Shown piece by piece: positions 17,253-26,018 of a DNA stretch of 64,000 nt. Position numbers and translations under genes: made by a program. Each line of letters starts with the position of its first letter. Position 1 is the stretch's first letter. The stretch comes from Streptococcus sanguinis (GTDB lineage: Bacteria; Bacillota; Bacilli; Lactobacillales; Streptococcaceae), in contig NZ_JAHZPA010000001.1 in NCBI RefSeq assembly GCF_019929225.1, positions 80,805-144,804 on the forward strand, given 5' to 3'. Below the pieces are notes generated by a model that was given only the letters and a program-made list of their open reading frames with translations, did no database searches and had not been told where the DNA came from.

Positions 17253-17304
17253 GGGAGTGGGATGATAAAATCACGACCTAGTCTGCTGATTTTTCTCCCA
17301 TTCC
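17253..17304. repeat. Imperfect inverted repeat between livJ and livH
   Basis: GGGAGTGGGA (from 17253) and TCCCATTCC (to 17304) flank an inner ATAAAATCA/TGATTTT pair. The outline resembles dispersed streptococcal intergenic hairpins built on GGGAGTGGGA, but membership of a repeat family could not be tested. Confidence 0.45.
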
Positions 17305-17333
17305 TTATTTTATTATAGAAAGAGTGGTGTCTA

Positions 17334-18203
17334 ATGCTCCAACAATTAGTCAACGGTCTAATCCTGGGTAGCGTTTATGCGCTTCTGGCTTTGGGTTATA
17401 CCATGGTTTATGGGATTATTAAGCTGATTAACTTTGCCCACGGCGATATCTATATGATTGGTGCCTTTATGGGTTATTACTTGATTAATATCCTGAAGTT
17501 TAATTTCTTCCTTTCTCTTATTTTAGCGATGATTGGGACAGCGATTCTCGGTGTGGTTATTGAGTTTTTAGCCTATCGTCCTCTGCGAAATTCGACTCGG
17601 ATTGCGGCTTTGATTACAGCCATTGGGGTCTCTTTTCTCCTTGAGTATGGCATGATTTTCTTTGTCGGTGCCAATACCCGTTCCTTCCCGCAGGTTATTA
17701 AAACAGTACGCTTTAACTTAGGACCGATTTCTATCTCAAATATTCAGCTGCTGATTTTGGGAATTTCGATTTTCCTCATGGTGGCTCTGCAGTTCATCGT
17801 GCAGAAGACAAAGATGGGTAAGGCTATGCGAGCTGTATCTGTAGACAGTGATGCTGCTCAGCTCATGGGAATCAATGTCAATCGGACAATCAGCTTCACC
17901 TTTGCTTTGGGGTCAGCTCTTGCAGGAGCTGCTGGTGTTCTAATTGCCCTTTACTATAATTCATTAGAGCCTTTGATGGGGATGACTCCAGGTATTAAGT
18001 CCTTTGTAGCAGCCGTTCTCGGTGGTATTGGAATCATTCCTGGTGCTGCGCTTGGTGGCTTTGTTATCGGTCTTTTGGAAACTTTTGCGACAGCGCTTGG
18101 ACTATCTGATTTCCGTGATGCCATTGTCTATGCGATTTTGATTGTCATTCTTCTGATCCGTCCAGCTGGTATCCTCGGCAAAAATGTGAAAGAGAAGGTG
18201 TAA
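17334..18203 (+). CDS. livH: Branched-chain amino acid ABC transporter permease LivH
   Basis: A 289-residue membrane permease. It begins MLQQLVNGLILGSVYALLALGYTMVYGIIKLINFAHGD, the standard LivH signature, and has about eight hydrophobic segments and a MRAVSVDSDAAQLMGINV coupling loop. It partners LivM in the inner membrane. It lies 3 bases before livM and 245 bases after livJ, a gap that contains an attenuator-like hairpin and an inverted repeat. Confidence 0.94.
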   Translation: MLQQLVNGLILGSVYALLALGYTMVYGIIKLINFAHGDIYMIGAFMGYYLINILKFNFFLSLILAMIGTAILGVVIEFLAYRPLRNSTRIAALITAIGVSFLLEYGMIFFVGANTRSFPQVIKTVRFNLGPISISNIQLLILGISIFLMVALQFIVQKTKMGKAMRAVSVDSDAAQLMGINVNRTISFTFALGSALAGAAGVLIALYYNSLEPLMGMTPGIKSFVAAVLGGIGIIPGAALGGFVIGLLETFATALGLSDFRDAIVYAILIVILLIRPAGILGKNVKEKV

Positions 18204-18206
18204 GGT

Positions 18207-19160
18207 ATGAAAAAGAATTTAAAGGTAAATATTTTCTGGCTTGGCCTTGTCTTAATCGGCTACTTGCTGATGACAGTATTGGTTAGTGCCGGTGTTCTCA
18301 ACGCTTTTTACATTCAAATCTTAGAGCAGATCGGAATTAATATTATTCTGGCGGTCGGGCTCAACCTCATCGTCGGATTCTCGGGCCAATTCTCTCTTGG
18401 CCATGCTGGATTTATGGCTATCGGTGCCTACGCTGTAGCAATTATTGGCTCTAAATCGCCAACTTATGGAGCTTTCTTCATTGCTATGCTGGTAGGAGCA
18501 GTCATTGCTGGTATTGTAGCTTTGGCAGTTGGTTTGCCAACGCTTCGTCTTAAAGGGGACTATCTCGCGATTGCGACTCTTGGTGTCTCTGAGATTATCC
18601 GGATTCTAATTATTAATGGCGGTACTTTGACGAATGGCGCAGCTGGTATCCTATCCATTCCACCCTTTACTTCTTGGCAGATGGTCTATGTCTTTGTTGT
18701 TATCACAACTATTTTGACCTTGAATTTCCTGCGCAGTCCTATCGGTCGCAGTACTCTGTCTGTCCGTGAGGATGAGATTGCTGCCGAGTCTGTTGGAGTT
18801 AATACTACTAGAATCAAAGTGACAGCCTTTGTCTTGGGAGCTATCACGGCTTCTATTGCTGGCTCTCTTCAAGCTGGCTTCGTCGGTTCAGTCGTCCCTA
18901 AGGACTATTCCTTTACCAACACTATCAATATCTTGATTATTGTCGTTTTTGGTGGTCTAGGCTCTATGACTGGAACCATTGTAGCTGCAGTAGTATTGGG
19001 AATTCTCAATATGCTACTGCAGGATGTGTCCAGCATTCGGATGATTGTCTATTCTTTGGCTTTAATCTTGGTCATGATTTTCCGTCCAGGCGGACTTTTG
19101 GGAACATGGGAGCTGAGTCTGTCTAAGCTCTTCAAAAAGAATAAGGAGGTCAAAGAATAA
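18207..19160 (+). CDS. livM: Branched-chain amino acid ABC transporter permease LivM
   Basis: A 317-residue permease partner of LivH. LivM hallmarks are NLIVGFSGQFSLGHAGFMAIGAYA, PTLRLKGDYLAIATLGVSEI and the coupling loop GRSTLSVREDEIAAESVGVN. The stop codon overlaps the livG start by one base, so the genes are translationally coupled. Confidence 0.94.
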   Translation: MKKNLKVNIFWLGLVLIGYLLMTVLVSAGVLNAFYIQILEQIGINIILAVGLNLIVGFSGQFSLGHAGFMAIGAYAVAIIGSKSPTYGAFFIAMLVGAVIAGIVALAVGLPTLRLKGDYLAIATLGVSEIIRILIINGGTLTNGAAGILSIPPFTSWQMVYVFVVITTILTLNFLRSPIGRSTLSVREDEIAAESVGVNTTRIKVTAFVLGAITASIAGSLQAGFVGSVVPKDYSFTNTINILIIVVFGGLGSMTGTIVAAVVLGILNMLLQDVSSIRMIVYSLALILVMIFRPGGLLGTWELSLSKLFKKNKEVKE

Positions 19161-19924
19161 TGGCACTTCTTGATGTGAAAAATCTAACTAAAAACTTTGG
19201 CGGTCTTACTGCTGTCAGCGATGTGACCTTGGAACTCAACGAGGGCGAGCTGGTTGGTCTGATTGGCCCTAATGGTGCAGGAAAAACGACTCTTTTCAAT
19301 CTCTTAACGGGCGTTTATGAGCCGAGTGAAGGGACAGTGACACTAGATGGTCATTTGCTCAATGGTAAAGTTCCGTACAAGATTGCTGCTTTAGGTCTAG
19401 GGCGGACCTTCCAGAACATCCGGCTCTTTAAGGACCTTAGTGTTTTGGATAATGTTCTGATTGCCTTTGGTAATCATCATAAGGCTCATGTGTTGGCTTC
19501 TTTCCTCCGTCTGCCAGCCTACTACAGAAACGAAGAAGAACTCAAAGCTAAGGCTTTGGAGTTGCTGAAAATTTTTGACTTGGACAAGGAAGCAGAAACC
19601 TTGGCTAAGAACTTAGCTTATGGTCAGCAGCGCCGCTTGGAGATTGTTCGCGCCTTGGCAACAGAACCAAAGATCCTCTTCTTGGATGAGCCGGCTGCAG
19701 GGATGAACCCTCAGGAGACAGCTGAGCTGACTGCATTGATTCGACGGATTAAAAACGAATTTAACATTACCATCATGCTGATTGAACATGACATGAGTCT
19801 GGTAATGGAAGTCACTGAGCGCATCTATGTGCTGGAGTACGGCCGCTTGATTGCGCACGGAACACCTGATGAAATCAAGAATGACAAACGTGTTATTGAA
19901 GCTTATCTAGGAGGTGAAGCCTAA
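19160..19924 (+). CDS. livG: Branched-chain amino acid ABC transporter ATPase LivG
   Basis: A 254-residue ATPase. Walker A is GPNGAGKTT, the signature is the LivG-type LAYGQQRRLEI, Walker B is ILFLDEPAAGMNP and the switch is IEHDMSLV. A GRTFQNIRLF Q-loop is also typical. Both ends overlap neighbouring genes by one base (TAATG-type junctions), so livM, livG and livF form one tight unit. Confidence 0.95.
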   Translation: MALLDVKNLTKNFGGLTAVSDVTLELNEGELVGLIGPNGAGKTTLFNLLTGVYEPSEGTVTLDGHLLNGKVPYKIAALGLGRTFQNIRLFKDLSVLDNVLIAFGNHHKAHVLASFLRLPAYYRNEEELKAKALELLKIFDLDKEAETLAKNLAYGQQRRLEIVRALATEPKILFLDEPAAGMNPQETAELTALIRRIKNEFNITIMLIEHDMSLVMEVTERIYVLEYGRLIAHGTPDEIKNDKRVIEAYLGGEA

Positions 19925-20634
19925 TGTCCATGCTTAAAGTTGAGAATCTCTCTGTCCATTATGGCATGATTCAGGCTGTCCGTGATGTCAGCTTTGAAGT
20001 AAATGAAGGAGAAGTCGTTTCCCTGATTGGTGCCAATGGCGCTGGGAAAACGACCATTCTCCGGACTATTTCAGGCTTGGTTCGTCCAAGTGCTGGTAAA
20101 ATTGAATTTGTAGGCAATGAAATTCAAAAAGTTCCTGCTCAAAAAATCGTAGCAGCTGGACTTTCGCAAGTACCAGAAGGCCGTCATGTTTTTCCAGGTT
20201 TGACCGTTTTGGAGAATTTGGAAATGGGCGCCTTTCTCAAAACAAACCGCGAAGAAAATCAAGCCAATCTCAAAAAGGTCTTTTCTCGTTTCCCACGCTT
20301 GGAAGAGCGTAAAAACCAAGATGCTGCGACTCTGTCAGGTGGTGAGCAGCAGATGCTGGCTATGGGACGGGCTCTGATGTCTACGCCTAAGCTTTTGCTC
20401 TTGGATGAGCCTTCTATGGGCTTGGCGCCAATCTTTATCCAGGAAATCTTCGATATTATCCAAGATATTCAGCGGCAAGGCACAACAGTTCTTTTGATTG
20501 AGCAAAATGCGAACAAGGCTCTCTCTATCGCCGACCGCGGCTATGTTCTTGAAACAGGCAAAATCGTTCTGTCCGGAACCGGCCAAGAGCTCCTCGCTTC
20601 TGACGAAGTCCGCAAAGCATATCTAGGTGGCTGA
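19924..20634 (+). CDS. livF: Branched-chain amino acid ABC transporter ATPase LivF
   Basis: A 236-residue second ATPase of the importer. Walker A GANGAGKTT, LivF-type AGLSQVPEGRHVFPGLTVLENL, signature LSGGEQQM and Walker B LLLLDEPSMGLAP are present. It is the last gene of the liv operon. Its stop codon lies within the first hairpin of the repeat array that follows. Confidence 0.95.
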   Translation: MSMLKVENLSVHYGMIQAVRDVSFEVNEGEVVSLIGANGAGKTTILRTISGLVRPSAGKIEFVGNEIQKVPAQKIVAAGLSQVPEGRHVFPGLTVLENLEMGAFLKTNREENQANLKKVFSRFPRLEERKNQDAATLSGGEQQMLAMGRALMSTPKLLLLDEPSMGLAPIFIQEIFDIIQDIQRQGTTVLLIEQNANKALSIADRGYVLETGKIVLSGTGQELLASDEVRKAYLGG

Positions 20635-20955
20635 AACAATCCGGGGGATTGTTTCAGGTTGCAGATGGGAATTCGCGAGAGCGAGTTTTCTTCAAAATGT
20701 CTGGGAGACATTTTTAGGTTGTTGATAGAAAGTTATGGCAGTAACTTAACATTTAGAAAAGGTCCAATGGACCTTTTTAAGTTGCAGATAAAGAAAACAA
20801 GGTTTTCGTCAAGATGCCCGGTGGATTGTTTCAGGTTGCAGATGGGGACTCGCGAGAGCGAGTTTTCTTTAAAATGTCTGGGAGACACTTTGAAGTTGTT
20901 GATAGAAAGTTATGGTAGTAACTTAACATTTTGAAAAGGTCCAATGGACCTTTTT
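20632..20955 (+). repeat. Tandem hairpin repeat array after livF
   Basis: Two copies of a ~132-base block (20647-20778 and 20824-20955, period 177) are nearly identical. Each block is a row of small perfect hairpins with 3-6 base loops. Examples are AAAATGTCT-GGG-AGACATTTT, CTCGC-GAGA-GCGAG, AGTTA-TGGCAG-TAACT and AAAAGGTCC-AAT-GGACCTTTT. The hairpins are joined by linkers of the type AGGTTGCAGAT or AGGTTGTTGAT. The array begins with an 11-bp stem (20632-20642 with 20646-20656) that includes the livF stop. The final hairpin with T5 is a good terminator. The period and hairpins are seen directly; the function is unknown. Confidence 0.85.
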
Positions 20956-21132
20956 CTTATCTTAGATGCTTAAAATAGTTTAGTTAGCCATTTCCTATCT
21001 TCAATTTTTCCAATCGCGGGATTTTTCTAAATTTTGAAAACTTAGGCAAAGACCTTGGAAGCGTTTGAAATCAGCTGCAAAATAAAGTATAATAAGTATA
21101 AGAATTATGGATAGGAAGTAGAGGGAACTTTT
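20956..21132. other. Intergenic leader of the acuB-like gene
   Basis: AT-rich spacer between the repeat array and the CBS-protein gene. A likely -10 reads TATAAT near 21090-21095, upstream of a GTAGAGGG ribosome site. Nothing else was recognised. Confidence 0.5.
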
Positions 21133-21789
21133 ATGGCAGTTAAAGATTTTATGACGCGTAAGGTGGTTTATATCAGCCCAAATACAACAATTGCTCATGC
21201 AGCAGATATGATGCGTGAGCAGAAACTCCACCGTCTGCCGGTGATTGAGAATGACCAACTAGTGGGACTGGTGACAGAAGGAACGATTGCAGAAGCTAGT
21301 CCATCTAAGGCAACGAGTCTGTCTATTTATGAGATGAACTATCTTCTCAACAAAACCAAGGTTGGTGATGTTATGATTCGTGATGTGGTCACAATTTCTC
21401 AGTTTGCTAGCTTGGAAGATGCGACCTATCTGATGCTGAAAAATAAGATTGGTATCTTGCCTGTCGTGGACAATGAGCAACTTTACGGTGTTATTACTGA
21501 CCGTGACATTTTCAAGGCCTTCTTAGAAGTGTCTGGCTATGGTGAAGAGGGAGTCCGTCTGCGCTTTGTCACTGAGAATAAGGTGGGGGTTCTTGAGCAG
21601 ATAATCCGTCTTCTGGTGGAAGAAAATCTCAACATCTCCAATACCGTCAATATCCCACGCAAGGATGGCAAAGTCGTCATTGAAGTACAGTTAGCCGGTA
21701 ATATAGATACGGCGCTTCTCAAGAAAAAATTTGAGGAGCATGCTATTGAGCTGGCTGAGATTACACATACTTCAGCAAAAGCGTTATAA
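21133..21789 (+). CDS. acuB: CBS-domain and ACT-domain regulatory protein (AcuB-like)
   Basis: A 218-residue cytoplasmic protein. Two CBS motifs cover residues 1-60 (MAVKDFMTRKVVYISPNTTIAHAADMM is the first) and about 75-135 (VGDVMIRDVVTIS). An ACT-like segment with LRFVTENKVGVLEQIIRLL starts near 143. Such proteins bind adenylates and amino acids. It follows livF in several streptococci, so a link to branched-chain amino acid status is plausible, but no target is known. AcuB is a name by resemblance only; no acetoin genes are nearby. Confidence 0.8.
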   Translation: MAVKDFMTRKVVYISPNTTIAHAADMMREQKLHRLPVIENDQLVGLVTEGTIAEASPSKATSLSIYEMNYLLNKTKVGDVMIRDVVTISQFASLEDATYLMLKNKIGILPVVDNEQLYGVITDRDIFKAFLEVSGYGEEGVRLRFVTENKVGVLEQIIRLLVEENLNISNTVNIPRKDGKVVIEVQLAGNIDTALLKKKFEEHAIELAEITHTSAKAL

Positions 21790-21795
21790 GTAAGA

Positions 21796-21825
21796 AAAAA
21801 GCCTCATCGTTAGATGAGGTTTTTA
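21796..21825. terminator. Bidirectional terminator between acuB-like gene and yitT
   Basis: The stem CCTCATC/GATGAGG (21802-21808, 21813-21819) is flanked by A6 and T5, so it serves both convergent genes. Confidence 0.85.
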
Positions 21826-22710
21826 ACGTACAATAGGTTGTTTGTTGGCATCTAAAGTGAAGCCTTCGCCCAAAATCTCATGGGCTTCGGTAATAGTTGT
21901 AAAGGCAAATGGATCGACTTGGTTAATTAGTTTCTTCATTTGCTGCATTTCGTTACGGGAAACAACACAGTAGACAATCTGGAGATCCTGCTTGCTATAG
22001 AAGCCTTGGCCCTTGAGGAAGGTCACTCCACGATCCAGCTTGTTATTGATAGCTTCAGCAAGTTCTGCCGGTTTGCTGGTAACGATAAGGAATCCTTTGC
22101 CGGCAAAGCCTCCTTCTGCAATCAGGTCAATGACGCGCGAGGTGATAAAGACAAACATTAGGGTATAAGACACCATGCGTAGGTCTTTGAAAACAAGGAG
22201 AACCAAGGTAATGACTACAAAATCAACAGTCAGCATGAGTTTGCCCATGGAAATGCTCGTATATTTATTAAAGATGCGGGCTACAATGTCAGTACCGCCC
22301 GTCGTTCCACCAGCATTGAAGATGATACCTAGTCCAATTCCCAGAACAATCCCTGTTCCAAGACAGGCTAGTAAAACGTCCCCGTCCAGAGCTGAGAGGA
22401 AATAGTCTTGCAGGTGTTTGGAGGCAGGTAGGATTTCAAAAATCTTGAGCCAAGCAGACACGGAGAAGGTCCCTAGAATGCTGAGGTAGAGGGTTCGCGA
22501 GCCCAGTAGCTTCCAAGCAATAATAAAGAGAGGAATGTTAATAATCAGGTTGGTCGTCGAGACAGGGATTTTAAATAGATAGTAGGCAATCAAGGTCAGA
22601 CCCGTCGCACCACCTTCATATAAATGAAAAGGAATGACCAAATAATGAATCCCAAAAGAAAAAATTCCAGCCCCAAAAATGATGGCCAGTACGTTTTTTA
22701 ATTTAAACAT
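21823..22710 (-). CDS. yitT: YitT family membrane protein (DUF161/DUF2179)
   Basis: A 295-residue membrane protein. It has an N-terminal block of about five hydrophobic segments with the family motifs GGATGLTLIAYYLF and FNAGGTTGGTDIVARI. A soluble C-terminal DUF2179 domain (residues ~215-290) contains DRGVTFLKGQGFYSKQDLQIVYCVV. The function of the family is unknown. It has an AGGAGG site and an extended -10 (TGGTAAAAT, minus strand) near 22753-22758. Confidence 0.87.
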   Translation of the reverse strand: MFKLKNVLAIIFGAGIFSFGIHYLVIPFHLYEGGATGLTLIAYYLFKIPVSTTNLIINIPLFIIAWKLLGSRTLYLSILGTFSVSAWLKIFEILPASKHLQDYFLSALDGDVLLACLGTGIVLGIGLGIIFNAGGTTGGTDIVARIFNKYTSISMGKLMLTVDFVVITLVLLVFKDLRMVSYTLMFVFITSRVIDLIAEGGFAGKGFLIVTSKPAELAEAINNKLDRGVTFLKGQGFYSKQDLQIVYCVVSRNEMQQMKKLINQVDPFAFTTITEAHEILGEGFTLDANKQPIVR

Positions 22711-23022
22711 AACATCCTCCTAAATCTATTTCCAGAAATTTATTCTGAATATATTTTACCAAAAATTTAGCCTTTATGAAAGACTTTGAAAAAATTTTTA
22801 AAGTCTTTTCTTATGATGGGCTTTTAGCTTTTTTTTTGGTAAAATAAACAATAGATAAAAAAGAGTAGGGTGAAAATAATGAGCTGACGGAATCTGCTCT
22901 TATCAGCCTGCACAGTAATGTGGACGGACTCTGAAAAGTAGATTATATCAAGCTTTAGGGCAAGTCTTATCTGCATTTTCTTATAAAAATTAAAAAATAG
23001 AAGTTAGAGATTCAAGGTAAAG
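22711..23022. other. Divergent promoter region and long tmk leader
   Basis: The yitT promoter (minus, TAAAAT 22753-22758) and a tmk promoter (plus, extended -10 TGGTAAAAT with TAAAAT at 22840-22845) face apart. Between them is an AT-rich inverted repeat AAAGACTTT/AAAGTCTTT (22779-22787, 22800-22808). The tmk transcript would have a leader of about 170 bases, with a possible GCTGA/TCAGC stem (22883-22887, 22903-22907). No known RNA family was recognised. Confidence 0.5.
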
Positions 23023-23661
23023 ATGAAAAATGGTATTTTGATTTCGCTGGAAGGTCCAGAAGGGGCTGGAAAGTCGAGTGTGTTGGAAGCCTTGCTTCCT
23101 TTTTTGAAAAATTATGGTACTGGCCTGATTACGACGCGGGAGCCGGGTGGCGTCCAGATTGCGGAGACCATTCGCGAAGTGATTTTGGAACCTAGTCATA
23201 CTGCGATGGATGCTAAGACTGAGCTCTTGCTGTACATTGCCAGCCGCCGTCAGCACTTGGCTGAACGGGTTTTGCCAGCTTTAACGCAAGGAAAGCTTGT
23301 CTTGATGGATCGTTTTATTGATAGTTCAGTGGCCTATCAGGGCTACGGACGGGGTCTGGATGTAGCAGACATTGAATGGCTCAATCGGTTTGCGACAGAT
23401 GGACTCAAGCCTGATTTGACCCTCTATTTTGATATTGATGTGGAAGAAGGGCTGGCGCGGATTGCTAGGAGCGAGAGTCGAGAGGTGAATCGGCTTGATC
23501 TGGAGGGTTTAGACTTGCACCAGCGGGTTCGCCAGGGCTATTTGGCGATTCTTGACAAGGAGCCTGAGCGCTTTGTCAAGGTGGATGCCAGTCAACCACT
23601 AGATAAGGTAGTGGCTGATAGTTTGGCCATCATTCAGGAACGATTTGGGAATCCGTCATGA
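23023..23661 (+). CDS. tmk: Thymidylate kinase
   Basis: A 212-residue cytoplasmic enzyme converting dTMP to dTDP. The P-loop GPEGAGKSS, the TTREPGG motif, the [16 protein letters not shown] region and the [17 protein letters not shown] are all present. It overlaps holB by 4 bases (ATGA) and begins a tmk-holB-yabA-rsmI operon linking DNA precursor supply, replication and ribosome modification, as in other streptococci. Confidence 0.96.
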   Translation: MKNGILISLEGPEGAGKSSVLEALLPFLKNYGTGLITTREPGGVQIAETIREVILEPSHTAMDAKTELLLYIASRRQHLAERVLPALTQGKLVLMDRFIDSSVAYQGYGRGLDVADIEWLNRFATDGLKPDLTLYFDIDVEEGLARIARSESREVNRLDLEGLDLHQRVRQGYLAILDKEPERFVKVDASQPLDKVVADSLAIIQERFGNPS

Positions 23662-24548
23662 AGATAAAAGATTTACAGCAAAGCCAGCCCAGCTTGTTTG
23701 AGCAGTTTCAGCATATTTTGGAACAGGGGCGGCTTAGTCATGCCTACTTGTTTACCGGAGCTTTTGGCAGTTTTGAAATGGCCCAAATCCTGTCCCAGAG
23801 TCTCTTTTGTGAGAATAAGCAAGGCGTCTGGCCTTGTCAGTCCTGTCGTTCTTGCCGTTTGATTGCAGAAGAAGATTTTTCTGATGTAACGGTGGTGCGA
23901 CCAGTTAATAACATTATCAAAACAGACCGGGTTCGGGAGCTGGTCCGAAACTTCTCTCAAAGTGGTTTAGAAGGCAGTCGGCAGGTTTTCATTATCTGCG
24001 ATGCGGATCGGATGCACGTCAATGCAGCCAATTCCTTACTCAAAGTCATTGAGGAACCGCAGAGTGAGATTTATATCTTTCTTCTGACTGCTGATGAACA
24101 GCTGATTCTGCCGACGATTCGAAGTCGGACTCAGGTTTATCATTTTTTGAAAAATACAGCTGCTCTGCAGCACAGTTTGGAACAGGATGGCTTGATTAAA
24201 AGTCAAGCGGAGCTACTAGCTGCTTATAGTCAGACTCAGTCAGAAGCGGCTAGCTTGGCTCATAATAATGCCTTTTTTGAATTAGTCAGCGAATGCGAGC
24301 GCTTTGTCAAGGATTTTCAGAGTCGCTCCAGTCAGGCATTTCTGCAGGTTTCGCGTCTGGCAAAGCTGGCTGATGATAAGGAGAAGCAGGAACAGGTCTT
24401 CAAGCTCTTGGAAGTGTTATTTTATAAAGTGATAGCAACAAAAAGCGGTCGACAGGCCTTGGAGCAGCTTTTACTGGCTCGGAAGATGTGGCGGGCCAAT
24501 GTATCTTTTCAAAATGCTTTAGAATATATGACTTTGAAGGGAAAGTAA
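23658..24548 (+). CDS. holB: DNA polymerase III subunit delta'
   Basis: A 296-residue clamp-loader subunit. It has [14 protein letters not shown], the zinc-type cysteines in CQSCRSCRL (near residue 60), the sensor-like [13 protein letters not shown] and SRTQVYHF. The Walker A is degenerate (TGAFGSFEM), as expected for delta', which does not hydrolyse ATP. Its start overlaps the tmk stop. Confidence 0.92.
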   Translation: MKIKDLQQSQPSLFEQFQHILEQGRLSHAYLFTGAFGSFEMAQILSQSLFCENKQGVWPCQSCRSCRLIAEEDFSDVTVVRPVNNIIKTDRVRELVRNFSQSGLEGSRQVFIICDADRMHVNAANSLLKVIEEPQSEIYIFLLTADEQLILPTIRSRTQVYHFLKNTAALQHSLEQDGLIKSQAELLAAYSQTQSEAASLAHNNAFFELVSECERFVKDFQSRSSQAFLQVSRLAKLADDKEKQEQVFKLLEVLFYKVIATKSGRQALEQLLLARKMWRANVSFQNALEYMTLKGK

Positions 24549-24572
24549 AAAGAGGCAGTACAGGAGTATAAA

Positions 24573-24890
24573 ATGGATAAAAAAGATTTATTTGACGCCT
24601 TGGATGATTTTTCACAGACGCTTTTAGTGACCCTTGCTGAGGTGGAGGCTGTCAAGAAAAATCTCAAGAGTGTGGTAGAGGAAAATATTGCTCTGCATCT
24701 GGAAAATGACAAGCTGAGGGAGCGCTTGGGAGAGGTGGAGAAGGAAGCTCCGACCAAGACCAAGAAAAACCGGGATAATCTGCGTAAGCTTTACTATGAC
24801 GGCTTTCATGTCTGTACTGATTTCTATGGTCAGCGCCGGGAGAATGACGCAGAGTGCATGTTCTGTGATGAATTGTTATTTAGGGAGTAG
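24573..24890 (+). CDS. yabA: Replication initiation control protein YabA
   Basis: A 105-residue protein that in Bacillus binds DnaA and DnaN to limit new rounds of initiation. The N-terminal ~60 residues form a coiled coil ([22 protein letters not shown]). The C-terminal zinc domain shows the FHVC and CMFC motifs. It is two bases before rsmI and follows holB by 24 bases, consistent with one transcript. Confidence 0.93.
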   Translation: MDKKDLFDALDDFSQTLLVTLAEVEAVKKNLKSVVEENIALHLENDKLRERLGEVEKEAPTKTKKNRDNLRKLYYDGFHVCTDFYGQRRENDAECMFCDELLFRE

Positions 24891-24892
24891 CG

Positions 24893-25759
24893 ATGCAGGT
24901 TCAAAAAAGTTTTAAGGGCGAAACTGCCTACGGCAAACTCTATCTGGTCGCGACTCCTATCGGCAATCTGGATGATATGAGCATCCGTATGGTCAATACC
25001 CTGAAAGAGGTTGACAGGATTGCGGCTGAAGATACGAGAAATACAGGCCTGCTGCTCAAGCATTTTGGGATTGAGACTAAACAGATCAGCTTTCATGAGC
25101 ACAATGCCAAGGAGAAAATCCCAGTTCTCTTGGACATGCTTCAAAGTGGAAATGATATAGCCCAGGTTTCGGATGCTGGTCTGCCCAGCATTTCTGATCC
25201 TGGACATGATTTGGTTCAGGCAGCGCTAGAAGCCGGAATTACTGTGGTGCCGATTCCTGGCCCTAGTGCTGGAATAACAGCCTTGATTGCTAGCGGATTG
25301 GCTCCCCAACCGCATATTTTCTATGGCTTTCTTCCTAGAAAAGCTGGCCAGCAGAAGGAATTTTTCACTAGCAAAAAATCCTATCCTGAGACTCAGATTT
25401 TCTACGAATCCCCTCATCGGGTTCGGGCTACGTTGGAAAATATGCTGGCAGTTTATGGTGACCGACAAGTCGTTTTGGTGCGTGAGTTGACTAAGATTCA
25501 CGAGGAGTATCAGCGAGGGCTGATTTCAGAGCTGTTGGCCTATACAGCAGAACATCCGCCTAAAGGAGAGTGTCTCTTGATTGTAGCTGGGGCGGCAGAA
25601 GATGCTCAACAAGAAATTTCTCAAGAGCAGATCCTAGCTGAAATTGATCTTTTAGTCGAAGCTGGCAGCAAAAAAAATCAGGCTATCAAGGAAGTGGCCA
25701 AGAAATACGGTAAGAACAAGAGCGAGCTCTATGCGGTTTATCATGAAAATAAGGATTGA
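24893..25759 (+). CDS. rsmI: 16S rRNA (cytidine-1402-2'-O)-methyltransferase
   Basis: A 288-residue tetrapyrrole-methylase-fold SAM enzyme. Diagnostic motifs are LYLVATPIGNLDDMS, AAEDTRNTGLLLKHFGI, VSDAGLPSISDPGHDLV and PIPGPSAGITAL. It methylates the 2'-O of C1402 in 16S rRNA. It is the last gene of the tmk operon; a terminator follows at 25845. Confidence 0.95.
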   Translation: MQVQKSFKGETAYGKLYLVATPIGNLDDMSIRMVNTLKEVDRIAAEDTRNTGLLLKHFGIETKQISFHEHNAKEKIPVLLDMLQSGNDIAQVSDAGLPSISDPGHDLVQAALEAGITVVPIPGPSAGITALIASGLAPQPHIFYGFLPRKAGQQKEFFTSKKSYPETQIFYESPHRVRATLENMLAVYGDRQVVLVRELTKIHEEYQRGLISELLAYTAEHPPKGECLLIVAGAAEDAQQEISQEQILAEIDLLVEAGSKKNQAIKEVAKKYGKNKSELYAVYHENKD

Positions 25760-25844
25760 TAGAAGCTCAGAAATTTCTCAATACAACCAGTTGTCTGTTT
25801 AAAAATTGTAAAAAGTGTAACTCAGCTTTTTAGTAAGACTATTT

Positions 25845-25872
25845 AATCCTGACCTAAACTCAGGATTTTTTT
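25845..25872 (+). terminator. Terminator after rsmI
   Basis: The stem AATCCTGA/TCAGGATT with a 7-base loop is followed by seven T. Confidence 0.85.
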
Positions 25873-25985
25873 GTTACCTTAATTAGACAGTTGGTTTTGC
25901 TTATCTATATTTCAACAATGTTCGGGAATTGGCTAAAAAAGTGCTAGATTTCTGAAATAAAATAGATATTTTCTAAACTTTGTGA

Positions 25986-25991
25986 TATGAT
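25986..25991 (+). promoter_or_regulatory. Extended -10 promoter of serC-serA
   Basis: TGATATGAT is an extended -10 about 30 bases before the serC start. No good -35 is seen. Confidence 0.5.
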
Positions 25992-26018
25992 ATACAAAAT
26001 AAATTTTGGAGGTAGGAT

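Noticed and set aside
20659..20934. 91-codon open frame across the repeat array
   Set aside because: It has no ribosome site, encodes only the repeat twice and is explained by the 177-base period; treated as a repeat, not a protein.
25947..25984. CodY-like sequences upstream of serC
   Set aside because: The best matches have four or five mismatches in 15, too weak to report as a site.
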